A DNA stretch of 64,000 bases from NCBI GenBank assembly GCA_025677835.1, contig JAIXMR010000001.1:1-64000 (forward strand), given 5' to 3'. The translations under genes and the position numbers were made by a program. How positions within the stretch are numbered: the stretch's first letter is position 1; the number at the start of each line of letters is the position of its first letter. Positions 10,935-22,083 of this stretch are shown here, in pieces. The stretch comes from Sporodiniella umbellata. Its lineage: Eukaryota; Mucoromycota; Mucoromycetes; Mucorales; Rhizopodaceae. Under the pieces are notes generated by a model. The model saw nothing but the letters and a program-made list of their open reading frames with translations. It was not told where the DNA came from and did not search any database.

Positions 10935-12389
10935 TTATTGTCTCATGCCTTGACGGATATTTTGATATTCACTTTTTGGATAGTCCAGATGATTGGGTGT
11001 TTGATCTCTCTGTTTTCCTAGGCCATAATAGACTGCGTTGACCAAGCTACGTGGATGTTGATGTCCATGGTCTGCACTGAGTTCCCAAAACATGGCACCG
11101 CCCAACCTTTTCTGTGACAGGTAATTGGCCTTGGCCGATATCATCTGAGGCGTATCATAAGTGATGAGCTCGCCTTGGGTAGCGTCGTAAGACCAAGAAG
11201 CCAGACGTTGAAAATCATGATATTCTACCGCGCCAGGCTTGGGTAGACATTTGTAATCGAATTGACCTTCTTCCCAGGTCCCTTTGGGTACGCCTTGAAA
11301 CGGAGCGTCAGGTCCAGCCGTGTTGGAAAAGCCGCGGCCATAGAGTGGTAAGCCCAGGACAAGCTTATGGGGAGGAATGCCCGCAGAGAGGTAATGGCTC
11401 ACGGCTTGATCCGTATGCAAAGGCCCGCCAAAGACAGCGGCCTGGTGTCCAGCAGTGCTATCCCATGCGCCAGCGTAATCGTAGGCCATCAGGTAAAACA
11501 AATCAACATAAGGCTGCATCTGAGCCAGGCGTAGCTTACGATAGTGCTCAGGGCCACAGGGCACAGCCACAGTCAATAAAAGCCGCGGCTGGTCGAGCTG
11601 TCCACACTGTTGCTGATACGCATCCAACGCCAACCGCAATTCGTACAACAGATGAACATAATAAAACGCTTCATTGTCGTCCTTGGGATATTCCCAATCG
11701 ATATCCAAGCCATCCAAACCGAGATCAGTAAGCAGTTTCAAGCTGCTACTCACAAACCGTTGTCGTTTCGTCGGATCGCTAGCCACTTGGCCAAAGTGCG
11801 TTGACCAAGTCCAGCCTCCAATACTGAGTGACACCTTGAGATGACGATGGCGTTGTTTGAGTAGGTAGAACTGTTTAAAATTGCCATACAGGTTTTTGCC
11901 GGCATCGTTCCACCCGTCGTCTTTCCCGTGGATGGTTTGGTCTATACATTATACGTGAGTATCAACCCGAGAGCCTATGTCTCCGGTGATTATTATTACT
12001 TGCTGGAAAGTGCTTTTCAAGATCGGCATAAGAGTCCTAGAATGAAAAGGGCATTAAAACACAAGGTCTGATGATCTGTTGTTTACCCCGAGCACCACTT
12101 GACCATCGGGCTGTAAGTTGGCAAATGCATAGAGTATATGTGTTAGTTTATCGGCTTGTAGAGACAGGTCAATGACATTATATTTTCTGTCATAAATTCC
12201 CCTAAAGAAAGAATTCAGTATTGCCTTCACAACAACAACAAAAAAAAAAAAAAAAAAAAAGAGGGGGGGGGAAGTTTACCAATTAGCAAAATAACCTGCA
12301 ATGACAGGGCCGTTGGTTGCTGGAGGAGGCTCCATGGGCAAAAGTAAAAGAATAAAAAGAAAAGTAAAAAACAAGTGGAAACCAGGCAT
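10935..12389 (-). CDS. Secreted GH18 chitinase
   Basis: Glycoside hydrolase family 18 enzyme that cleaves chitin, presumably in wall remodelling or nutrition. Four exons in transcription order: 12280-12389, 12087-12201, 12000-12036, 10935-11941, joining in frame to 422 residues. The N-terminus [17 protein letters not shown] is a signal peptide. The mature start [12 protein letters not shown] is the first GH18 strand. The catalytic box [10 protein letters not shown] (about residue 162) contains the acidic D-x-x-D-x-D-x-E residues, so it should be active. [24 protein letters not shown] and GGAMFWELS are other GH18 landmarks. I see no carbohydrate-binding module, GPI signal or Ser/Thr-rich tail. 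Intron 1 carries a long T run. The start codon is 185 nt downstream of the Hsp90 stop codon on the same strand. Confidence 0.93.
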
Positions 12390-12402
12390 GGGATTCAATC
12401 TC

Positions 12403-12437
<35 letters not shown>
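12403..12437. repeat. (AAT)n microsatellite
   Basis: About eleven AAT units, immediately upstream of the chitinase start codon and within the 185 nt spacer to the Hsp90 stop codon. Confidence 0.9.
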
Positions 12438-12438
<1 letters not shown>

Positions 12439-12574
12439 GTGAGGTGTGAGAGAGTTGTATTTATTTTATTTTATTTTTTAATTGAACAAAAAAGCAAAGG
12501 ATGAGGAGAGAGGAGGGGTAGTCCCTGCTTTTTTTCTAAAGAAATGTTTTTACACGGAAATCTGTACAATGTGT

Positions 12575-14884
12575 TTAATCAACTTCTTCCATTCTGGAGA
12601 CAGCTTCTTCGGCTTCAGGAGCGCTTTCTTCAACAGGCTCATCGGTAGGGAGTTCTTCTTCATCGATGGAAAGACCGAGAGAGACCATACGGTTGATGCG
12701 AGTGGCGAAAGAGCTGGGATCGTCAAGAGAGAAACCAGAGGTCAAGAGAGAGGTTTCGTACAACAAGGTGACGAGATCCTTGACGGTACGGTCGCTGGCG
12801 TCGGCGGCAACCTTAGACTTGAGGGCCTTGACAATAGAGTGGTTGGGATTGAGTTCCAAGGTCTTCTTGGAAGCCATGTAGCTGGACATGGAAGAATCAC
12901 GGAGGGCTTGAGCCTTCATGATACGTTCCATGTTGGCAGACCAACCGAATTGACCAGTGGTCAAAACACAGGGGGAATCAGTCAAGATGTTGGAAAGAAC
13001 GACCTTTTCGACCTTTTCACCAAGGATTTCCTTGACAGCCTTGGTGAGACCTTCGAACTCTTCTTGTTCCTTTTCACGCTTCTTCTTGTCTTCCTCGTCT
13101 TCTTCGAGCTCAACACCGTCCTTGGTGATGCAGACCAACTTCTTGTCTTCGTATTCCTTGAGTTGGGTGGTGGCGTATTCGTCGATGGGGTCAGTCATCA
13201 ACAAGACTTCGATACCCTTCTTCTTGAAACCTTCCAAGAAGGGAGAGTTCTCGACAGCAGCACGGCTTTCACCAGTGATGTAGTAGATGTTCTTTTGCTT
13301 CTCAGGCATGCGGGTGACGTAGTCCTTGAAGGAGGTGGTCTCATCACCAGACTTGGTGGAGTGGTAACGCAACAAATCAGCGAGCTTGTTACGGTTTTGG
13401 GTATCTTCGTGGATACCGAGCTTGAGGTTCTTGCTGAAGGCTTCGTAGAACTTGTCGAATTGTTCCTTGTCTTCGGCAATTTCTTGGAACATCTCAAGAC
13501 ACTTCTTGACCAAGTTCTTGCGGACGACCTTCAAGATCTTGTTTTGTTGAAGCATTTCACGAGAGATGTTAAGAGGCAAGTCTTCGGAATCAACGACACC
13601 CTTGACGAAGCTGAGCCATTCAGGGATCAATTCTTCACAGTCGTCCATGATGAACACACGGCGAACGTAGAGCTTGATGTTGTTTCTCTTCTTCTTGCCT
13701 TCAAACATATCGAAAGGAGCACGCTTGGGTACGTACAAGATAGCACGGAATTCGAGTTGACCTTCAACAGAAAAGTGCTTGACGGCCAAATGGTCTTCCC
13801 AGTCGTTGGTAAGGGCCTTGTAGAATTCAGAGTATTCTTCGGCCTTGACGTCTTCAGGAGAACGGGTCCAGAGAGGCTTGGTCTTGTTCAACTCTTCGTT
13901 TTCAGTCACGGTTTCCTTGATGGTCTTCTTCTTCTTTTCTTCCTTCTTGTCATCTTCGTCAGTGACTTCTTCAATCTTGGATTCAGGAATGGTCTCTTCT
14001 TCTTCGTCATCAGAGACTTCCTTTTCAACTTCCTTTTCAACAACGAGTTGAATGGGGTAAGAGATGAATTCAGAGTGCTTCTTGACAATGTCCTTGATCT
14101 TCTTTTCATCGAGATATTCAAGCTACAATAAAGTATGAGCACACAAGTATCGTTCAAGTCTTTTGGGTTAAAAAAAATTACTTACTTGGTCTTCCTTCAT
14201 GAAGAGACGCATTTCAGTACCACGGCCCAAAGAGGGGTTGACTTCATCACGGGTGATGGTGAAAGAACCACCGGCAGCAGATTCCCAGATGTATTGTTCA
14301 TCATCGTTATGCTTGGTGATGACTTGGACCTTGTCAGCAACCAAGTAAGCAGAGTAGAAACCAACACCGAATTGACCAATCATGGAGATATCAGCACCAG
14401 AGGAAAGGGCTTCCATAAAACCTTTGGTACCAGACTTGGCAATCGTACCCAAGTTGTTGACCAAATCAGCCTTGGTCATACCAATACCAGTATCACGGAT
14501 AGACAAGATGTTGTTTTGTCTGTCAGGGGTAACACGGATGTAGAGATCCTTTTCGCTATCAAGCACAGAGGAATCAGTCAAGGATTGATAACGGATCTTG
14601 TCCAAAGCATCAGAGGAGTTGGAGATCAATTCACGCAAGAAAATTTCCTAACCACAAGAAATAACGTTAGCTTACCTACTTTCTAAACGCGTGGACCTGA
14701 CACGGCAAGGCCCACATCCAAGCGTTTAAAAAAAAATTTTTCTTTTTTTTTTTTTTAACGCTTGGATGTTAAAAGCTCGTTTTCATCTTGTTTTTACCTT
14801 GTTAGAATAGAAAGTGTTGATGATCAAACTCATCAACTGAGAGATCTCAGCTTGGAAGGAGAAGGTTTCGGTTTCGCCAGACAT
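12575..14884 (-). CDS. HSP90: Cytosolic Hsp90 molecular chaperone
   Basis: ATP-dependent dimeric chaperone for kinases, transcription factors and other clients. Three exons in transcription order: 14798-14884, 14186-14647, 12575-14122, giving 698 residues. The N-terminal GHKL ATPase has [28 protein letters not shown] and [13 protein letters not shown] Glu/Lys-rich charged linker lies at about residues 215-265. The middle and C-terminal domains are complete, and the protein ends MEEVD, the TPR co-chaperone docking peptide, which marks the cytosolic form rather than the ER or mitochondrial one. The start [14 protein letters not shown] is standard. Codon choice is strongly biased, as for highly expressed genes, which explains a long antisense open frame on the opposite strand. 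Intron 1 (14648-14797) holds a hairpin; possible heat-shock elements lie upstream. Confidence 0.98.
14714..14769. repeat. Hairpin in Hsp90 intron 1
   Basis: The left arm ACATCCAAGCGTTT, continuing into an A run, is matched by a T run followed by AACGCTTGGATGT. The arms are over 20 bp counting the A/T part and the loop is a few bases. It lies wholly inside the 150 nt first intron. Confidence 0.8.
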
Positions 14885-14994
14885 ATTTGTTTATTTGGTT
14901 GAAAGAAAAGAAAAACATCAAAAATTCGATTTCGATGCTGTTTTTTAAAGCGTCACGGTTTTCTTCGAGCACATTCTACTGACGGAGATCGAAA

Positions 14995-15017
14995 AACGTT
15001 CCTTTTCTTTCCAGAAC
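14995..15017. promoter_or_regulatory. Possible heat-shock element upstream of Hsp90
   Basis: About 115-130 nt upstream of the Hsp90 start codon there is TTCCAGAAC (TTCnnGAA at 15009-15016) with another TTC unit at 14999-15001. HSF sites are alternating nGAAn/nTTCn units, and fungal HSP90 genes are normally HSF-controlled. Only the central pair is well spaced, so this is a weak call. Confidence 0.35.
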
Positions 15018-15771
15018 CTTAGAGCACCTTTTGAATTCGAACTCTAACGGCTACTTTAAATCAAAACCTGAGGTGCTTTCAGTAGATTTTAAATCCAAAG
15101 ATATATTGCAGTATGCATACAGAATATCTTTCTTATTACGCATCCTTTGGCCCTCAAAAGCCATCTTTGTTGATTGTTTATTTCTCGTACGTATTTATCA
15201 TCTTATGAGCCAATCTTATTAACACCAAACAATCTGACGGATCATTGCCTACTTTGTTGGTCTGTAGCAGCTTCAAAACCAAAAAAAAAAAAATTATATT
15301 TGCATCCTAGAAAGTCTATTGGTAAGCTTTGTTTACTGTTGTTTATTGTTTTTTTTTTTTTTTTCGTAAACATACCCTTTTAGTATTAGCCGATACTTGA
15401 TAGGAAACCACGACTATGCACTCCTCGCAATACCAACGACTGGCTTTTTTTTTTTTGTTAGTAGGCCAACTAGGCTTTAAAAAAAAAAGTTGATTCTATG
15501 TTCAACATTGTTTTAGCTTATTATAAAGAGCAGTGTGTTTGTGTATGTTACTTTCTTGTGTAACTATTAAGCTATTGAGACTAGGCCAATGTCACTCTTT
15601 CTTTTTTCGTGAAGCCTTTGAATACTAAAAATAAACCACCCATTGTTACAGTCAACTTGGCTTCTTTCTATCTTTGACATAGTTAAGGGCCCCTTGGTGT
15701 TATCGGTTTTTCTGTACACTCTATTATAAAGTGTAGGAACCTTCTCAAAGTAACTAGAGTGGATTTTTGCC

Positions 15772-15802
<31 letters not shown>

Positions 15803-17380
15803 AGGGGCAAAAGTGAATTAATATTGTTTGGAAACGTATGGCACTGTATTATCATAACATGTATGTAAAACATTCCATTGCTTTTTGTAAGATCTATTAT
15901 ACTATCGTATAGCTGTGGCGGCTCTTGAGTTTTTCTAAGGTGAATGTTTGTCATGGATTCCTGTTAAAATTTTCTAAAAGACTTGGGCAAGTCTACTTTC
16001 TGTTTCCAACCTTGAAAGACGGTCCCATGTATTGTTAAAATACCACGCTATTTAGACCCATCCTGGCTCGATCACCTCATTATCAACCAGAAATAATTCG
16101 TCTACAAAGTAGATTGTTAGACAACTAACTGTTGCTCTCTCAAGCCTTATTTTGTTCAAGAGGCTATTCAAAGGGTCTGCTAGATCCGAGCTACAGAGTT
16201 GCAGCTTAAACAAACATAAATAAAACATTAGGCCTTTCTTACACTGCTTTTACTGCGCTAATATCATGGGGAAATTTTGGTTATAAAAAGAACATGTCAA
16301 GCGAGCACCAGGTTTGTTTCAAATAAAAACGATAAAGCGAGCAAATGGCGGCACCACTTTTTATTTTATCATCTATGCTAGCCATAGACTGATGATAGCT
16401 TTTGTTTATCCTAAACTGGACTCTTCAACCAAAATTTTATTTTATGGACCCAACCGAATTTTTTTCATTAAACATTGAACATAGTCAAGGGTCTCCTTTT
16501 CTGGGCTAGTATTCCAAATTCAAACAACATGTGTTTAAAACTACCCTAAACTTGAAAAGGATGAAAAAGAAACAAAAAAACGTACGGCTCCTTGTGCTTT
16601 CATCGTGTAAAGAGCAAAACGCTATCTGTAAACCGAATAATCAAGTTTTCCATAAAGGTAGTTTGTCAAGAAATAAGAGAGCAAAAGTTTATGGGCGTGT
16701 CTTTTTAGTTGTTTGATTCACAAAAAACCATTTTTGTTCAAGAAAGGGAGTAGATAGATTGAACAGAACTAGTTGTATACTGCACAAAAGTACGTAGTTT
16801 AGGTCAAAAAACCATCGCCATAACAATAAATAGACTTGTTTACTTTGTTTTTACAAGCAAAAGGATAATTACTTTGACATCGAGATTATCAATAGAAAAT
16901 TTTTGTTTAGAAAAGTGTTTCTTACCGTAAAAAAAAAACGCTATCTCAAACACATCATAGATACGGCTACCAAACTCTTTCAAGTCGTGTTAGTCCATGA
17001 GCTGAAAAAAAAGTACACAAAAAACATAAAGTATGCTTACAGTTTTTTCAGTAGCGATTTGAAATGGCTTCCAAAACAAAAGTTTACAAAGAGATGGATA
17101 CGCACGCATCAGTCATGCTTATATCATAAAATTCAATAACAAATGGAATTGTTTTCAATCAAAAAAATAGGAATAACTTTAGTTGTTTTCTTTAAGAAAA
17201 CGAAAAAGAAGCCAAGGTCTTTTTTTGCTTACTTGACCGACAGTTTTATACAGCCAAATAAGGCTAAAGTTTTAGTCAATCTGTATTTATTCACTTTTAT
17301 GTCTACTTATTTTTGGAACTAGTAGTTCTGTCGGATCAAAAAAAAAAAAAAAAAAAAAAAAAAAAGCATAGTTGAAGAAC
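15018..17380. other. Gene-poor AT-rich region
   Basis: No gene recognised. Several poly(A)/poly(T) runs (for example 15772-15800 and 17339-17365). Open frames here are short, rich in Lys/Phe/Asn/Ile and resemble no family I know. The first few hundred bases are the Hsp90 upstream region. Confidence 0.45.
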
Positions 17381-17707
17381 TTAGCTCTCACCCAAGAAAA
17401 GATAGCGTCTGCAGCTATAGCCATATGATGTATACCTGTCTCCACTACCCATAACTACATACCAGAACTCCAGTGACTTCATATTGGCAAAAGCCTTTTC
17501 ACGTTTGAGACTGAAAAAAAGGTCACCCTGTATGTTACATACAGGCTTCGATTCAGTCAATTGATAGGTCCTTGCTGTATTAATAATGTATCTAAAGATA
17601 GTTCAGCTATGTTCTGAGACAAGAACATTCTGACAGGTCTCAGGTATCAGATTTATAATCGATTCATTCATCACATAATTAGTTATCCGATATCCAACCC
17701 AATAGGA
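17381..17707 (-). pseudogene. Eroded unrecognised coding sequence
   Basis: On the minus strand one frame stays open for 109 codons between a TAA and a TAA (stop at 17381-17383), interrupted only by one TGA at 17603-17605. The translation is protein-like, unlike its neighbours: it includes VMNESIINLIPETC before the stop codon and LTESKPVCNIQGDLF, SLEFWYVVMGSGDRYTSYG and CRRYLFLGES after it. No ATG of normal position begins it and I cannot name the family. It may be a remnant of a mobile element or a dead cellular gene. The palindrome at 17527-17545 lies inside it. The open frame in AT-rich DNA is what I see; gene death is inference. Confidence 0.35.
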
Positions 17708-20649
17708 TTAAGATATACAATGTTACGAAATGTAGAAGATCTCAACATAGGATTATCCGTTATAGATGTCTTGCTTATTGGTTATATAATCAAGCACAGA
17801 CAATCTACACATCCTGAACGATTACCCGGTTTCTCTTTTAGAAAAGTATATAAAGCACTTCTATTGTTATGTTGAATAAAGAGAATTTTTTATCATAGTC
17901 AGCTAGTCTGATCACTCTTGTTTTTGTTTTATTATTTTTTATTTTTCGTATATCTCGTTTGTTACTTGATATCACACTGTATCTGAAAAGACTGGGTTTT
18001 TCTATTTTACAGCCAAACAAGTTTAAATTTTGATTACTGTAAACTAGGGTGACGAGATAGCTAAGGTGAACGTCTTTGCAAACTTAAAGTGGTTTTTTTT
18101 TGTTTATGCAACTGATAGATTGTACGTATTCGAGCATGGTTTTTTTTTTTTTTTTTTTTGCTTTGACTTGAATGCATTACCTGTGTAGAAGCATTAGGTT
18201 ATCTTTGAAGCCTCTCGTTTAATAAGGAAGGTGTTTAATAGCTGTAAAAAGAAGACGCCCTGGATTTAGGACCGCTATTTTCGAAACATAATGCCATGGT
18301 ACACTATGTAGTTTGTTTTTTTGAGCAATGAAAGTAGCTGGTACAAGCTTTATTTTGTACATGCTCTCAATAACAGGTGGTCTTTACAGGATCTTGTGAA
18401 TGAAATTGCAGAAAAAAATTTCGTCTATATAACAGCAAAAAAAAAAAAGGTTCATACTACTGCAAAGTCTTTCTCAGCCCTTTTAATGGATGTGATCAGT
18501 CCGGTTATTTCGACTCTGGACCAAAAATACTATAATAGAGGCATGACACAAAAAGGATTTTTGCACAGCTGAATGTGTATATTGAGTTTTTTTTTGTGCT
18601 GCATCTATAGTGATATACTTGTCTATTATCAAAATCATGCCTCTTATAGATGCATAAACAAAGGGCCTTAAAAACTTAAAACCTAAAGTTGTGTCCGCTA
18701 GTGATGAGTGAGGTTAGAACAGTGAGAATAGCATAGATTAGTTTTTGTTACAAGGAGTGGAAAATTCAATATTCAAAAAAAAAAAAAAAAAAAAAAAGAT
18801 CACAGCTACTATTACTAATTGATAAGGTCTCTGTAGTTAAGAAATGTGCGCATTAATATTGAAAGAAAGGGGGAAGGAGATGTTGTTATCTAATAGATAT
18901 CACAAAGAATAAAGCCTGGGTAAAAGGGGTTTTACATATGCGATTTTTAGATATATTAAAAGACAAATAGATAAACAAATGTTTTGATAATAAGAGAAAA
19001 ACAAAAAAAGAGGCAACAAAGTATTATTTATTGCCCAGTTTGATTTTTAACCAAAGCCAAATACGAATAGCTTTGAAAGGCATTTGTAGCTTTTGTTTAA
19101 AACAACATCTCCAGGAGCACTTTAGAGCCTGAAAGGAAGGAGGGAGGTACGGGAGGAGAGTTTTTTTTATTGTTATTGTTTTTTGGAAAGAAAAAAAGTG
19201 CCCCCTAGATGCTGTTTAAACAAGACTCTTTGTCTCCACTCAAGAGAGGGTTTGTTAAGACTTTTATAATAAGATGATAAGGGGAGTAAAAGGTCAGGTT
19301 TATTTGAAAATAAAGGTAGATGAAAAAGGGTATGCTGACAGCATTAATTTTGCAACTACTAAACGTATTGTTGGCTTTTTTTTAATGTCACATTATTGTA
19401 AATGTGGATATACACAAAGTTCAATGATGCAATAAAAAATGACGAGTGTAGCTCAGATGAAGGCGGTTCAAAGAAAAAGACACACCTGTATACCACAATA
19501 AATAAAATATGCCTCAAAGCCACGAGCGATAGCCAAGAAGAAAACTTTATTGCAATTGTTTATACTCTGATATGGCAACCTATCATAAAACACTGTACTC
19601 AGAATAAACACAAGGTACATAATATAGTCAAGAAAGATAACTGACAACAGTAAGCAGCTCAAGTAAACGATCACCATAACAATTTTATTGTTACAATGGC
19701 AACTACTATTATTTATCTTCAACGTATTCAAAACTCACACTATAATTTTCAATAGTTGTACTTGTTCACAAGTATTCTAATGGTGTGCAAAGATATGAAA
19801 ATTAATCGATCAAAAGAGTTTGACCACCATGAGTGTAGAGCAAATCCATGGAGAGCAATTAGGCTTGTTAAGGTTAAAACTTGTGCTATTTAAAGTTGAT
19901 GTGGCCAATTTCCAAGAAAACCACTTCATATCGGTGACGTATTGTCTCTAAAATCAAACAAAATTATATTTAGCATGGATAAAATATATAAATCTGACAC
20001 TCAAACCTTCCATTCTTGTTTTCAAAATGATTAGAAAAGTATAGGCATACACGGACAGCCAGCGTCAGGCAACATAAAAACGATAAAGTCTACTATCACA
20101 TAAACGGGCGCCATTGTCACAGCTTTGTCAAATATTTCCGTAACCTGAGCATGATCATATAACTTTTAAAGCCCCTCGTTATATGGAGTGGCTGTCGCGT
20201 TTCGAAACCTAGCAACGAATGATTGTTTTTATGAGTGTTGGGGAAGAAACAAAACTAAAGATTTTTTTTTTTTTTGCTGCATCTTGTGTGGTTGTTTTTT
20301 ATTGATTTTTATACAGTCTCCAACTGTCAAGAAATTAGAAAACCATAGGCTATAGAATACTTGTAAATTATTATTTAAACTATTCAATCCGTTTACTATG
20401 AACTGAGTTTATGTCACTGAAAGATTTATATATCCTATAATGTCAATAGGTTTTTTGTTTTATTGCTTTTATTGCTTTTATTGCTTTTTTTTTTTTTTTT
20501 TTTTTTTTTTTCTTTTGGTAATTATCATTATCTCTTCAAAGTAATATGTTTATGCTTTATGATGTTCAAATCTCATTGAGGATTCAAAGTAGGTCTATTG
20601 AAGGCTGAACCCCTAACGACTAATAATTTACCATTTTAAAGGTTTCTTT
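17708..20649. other. Gene-poor AT-rich region with a coding-like fragment
   Basis: Mostly AT-rich with homopolymers (18139-18159, 18776-18797, 20487-20511). At about 19820-20165 on the minus strand there are two protein-like frames: an open stretch containing VTEIFDKAVTMAPVYVIVDF, and, after a run ending in TTTGATTTTAG, a second one containing QYVTDMKWFSWKLA. They might be two exons or debris. No start codon or family is evident, so no gene is called. Confidence 0.35.
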
Positions 20650-20935
20650 CCTTATTTGAGCACTTTTCGAAAAAAGACTTTGGGTGCTCAATCCATCCCT
20701 TACAATCTTTTTGTGTTAGTTTTCTAGCCGATTTACATTTACGATCATCTGCCGCCAAGGGTGATCTTCTAGCACCAGTGTTTACTTTTGACTAAAATGC
20801 CTCAATTGGATTCAAGAAAGGATAGGGTGGTAAATGTATGCATTTATGTCCTCGTTCTTTGATTAATGCTTTGATCACTTTTATGAATAGGTGCATTATC
20901 CATAGCAATATACTGACCCTTTATATAATCATCAG
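20650..20935 (-). pseudogene. Tc1/mariner (DDE) transposase fossil, C-terminal part
   Basis: Read on the minus strand, pieces of all three frames give YIAMDNAPIHKS, then RGHKCIHLPPYPFLNPIEAFW, then a tail containing IEHPKSFFEKCSNKE. MDNAPIH with the second catalytic Asp, and LPPYxxxLNPIExFW with the third acidic residue, are the hallmark of Tc1/mariner-type DDE transposases common in Mucoromycota. Frameshifts and stops separate the pieces and the N-terminal half is missing, so this is inactive. No terminal inverted repeats found. Confidence 0.75.
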
Positions 20936-21351
20936 ATGAAGTATCCATTTCATTATCTGAAATAAGTTACAAATAATCCATTCGCTAAAGTTTTGCCCGT
21001 TTGCTAAAGAAAAAAAAAAGCAAACGATTCGCTTACAATCTTTTGGTTTTTTTTTTAACTATTGAGCAACGCCAAAATAAAAATTGTTTTGGCGCAAGTA
21101 TCTTTCCAAGCAGATACGAAGGGACAACTATTTTCGCGCTTCGCGCCATTCGTTTTCCGAAAGGTGACATTGATTGCGGATAGTCAAATACTACCACTGT
21201 ACTGATAAGGATAGAAAAACGCTGAGTTTTATCGTTTGAACTGAAACTCAGATTGCTATCAACTCAGTTTTAAATGTTTGTGTTTTCTTTTTTTTTTTCG
21301 CATCATTTTAACAATAACGTCCAATGAGAAAGGAGGTATTTCATTTTATTA
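20936..21351. other. Intergenic, AT-rich
   Basis: No gene recognised. It lies between the transposase fossil and the 3' end of the DUF98-like gene. The missing N-terminal half of the transposase is not recognisable here. Confidence 0.4.
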
Positions 21352-22083
21352 TTAAAGTTCGTTGAGCCAAATGTAGCCTGTGCTTCTATTTCCTTTGAAT
21401 TCTTCAAACAGGCCTTCTATAAAAGTTTCTCTTATTGTACAATGGAGAACCTTTGGAATAGACAGGGTGTAGTCTCTCCAGAATCCAGCACCCTTTCCGT
21501 CTCCATGGCGACCGACACTTAATAATGTAAATTCGGGTAGCTTGTGTGTGTGACTTTTTTTTGATCCACCAAGGAAAAAAAAAGAGTTACTTTCAACCAA
21601 CCTCTCTTTCCATAAAATTTTTCTTTTTTTTTTTTTTTTTACCCAAATATCTGTCCTAGGCCGTATTTTTGATTTTCAATTAAGTCTATCACCTCTTTGT
21701 CTTCTACTGTAAGAACCGATTCAGCGTTATAAACAAATTTTTTGCTGAAATACATGTTGATTTCTCTTTCGTACTCCACAGGAGTCGATTTTGGCTGAGG
21801 AACGGTCGTGTTCCTCAGGATTTCAATATGGCTCGGTGTGTTGTAGTAAGAAGATAAGATGCGCTGGAGGTTCCCGCTGGATTGGAGAATCATCCTTTCT
21901 AGAGGAGAAAATTCATCTGGTAATCTAAAGAATATGGTACTGGGAGATACTAGAGACACAAGTAAAAGTTTGTTCAAAGGCGCTTGTCGTTGGTTTAATA
22001 TATCTCTTACGCTGCTCTGTAAATTTGAATGGAATTTTCTTATAATTGCTTGTTTCTTGGGGTTCTGGAAGGCTTTTTGTCAT
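21352..22083 (-). CDS. Chorismate-lyase/UTRA-fold (DUF98-like) protein
   Basis: Three exons in transcription order: 22011-22083, 21643-21949, 21352-21553, giving 193 residues. The start MTKSLPEPQETSNYKK joins C|TA across a 61 nt intron to a body with SPLERMILQSSGNLQRILSS, EINMYFSKKFVYNAESVL and YGLGQIF, then PEFTLLSVGRHGDG and FWRDYTLS. This order (a helix with SPLxRxILxxxGxLxRxL, a strand with VYNAES, then xGLGQxF and a RxG strand) resembles the chorismate pyruvate-lyase/UTRA family (DUF98). In bacteria that fold releases pyruvate from chorismate or binds effectors; a function in fungi is not known to me. The second intron has a poly(A) run on the coding strand and its acceptor was chosen to keep frame. 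Function uncertain; gene structure fairly sure. Confidence 0.65.

Noticed and set aside
12482..14131. A 549-codon open frame on the plus strand opposite Hsp90.
   Set aside because: Antisense shadow caused by the strong codon bias of Hsp90; the translation is Leu/Phe/Val-rich without domains.
17527..17545. CCTGTATG-TTA-CATACAGG palindrome.
   Set aside because: Short, and inside the eroded reading frame; no evidence that it is an operator or element end.
17722..18010. TGTTACG start, TATA box and AATAAA-like signal suggesting a solo LTR.
   Set aside because: No matching CA end, target-site duplication, primer-binding site or second copy could be found in the window.
19446..19475. GTGTAGCTCAGATGAAGGCGGTTCAAAG, resembling tRNA D- and T-arm boxes.
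   Set aside because: The two boxes are far too close and no cloverleaf can be drawn.
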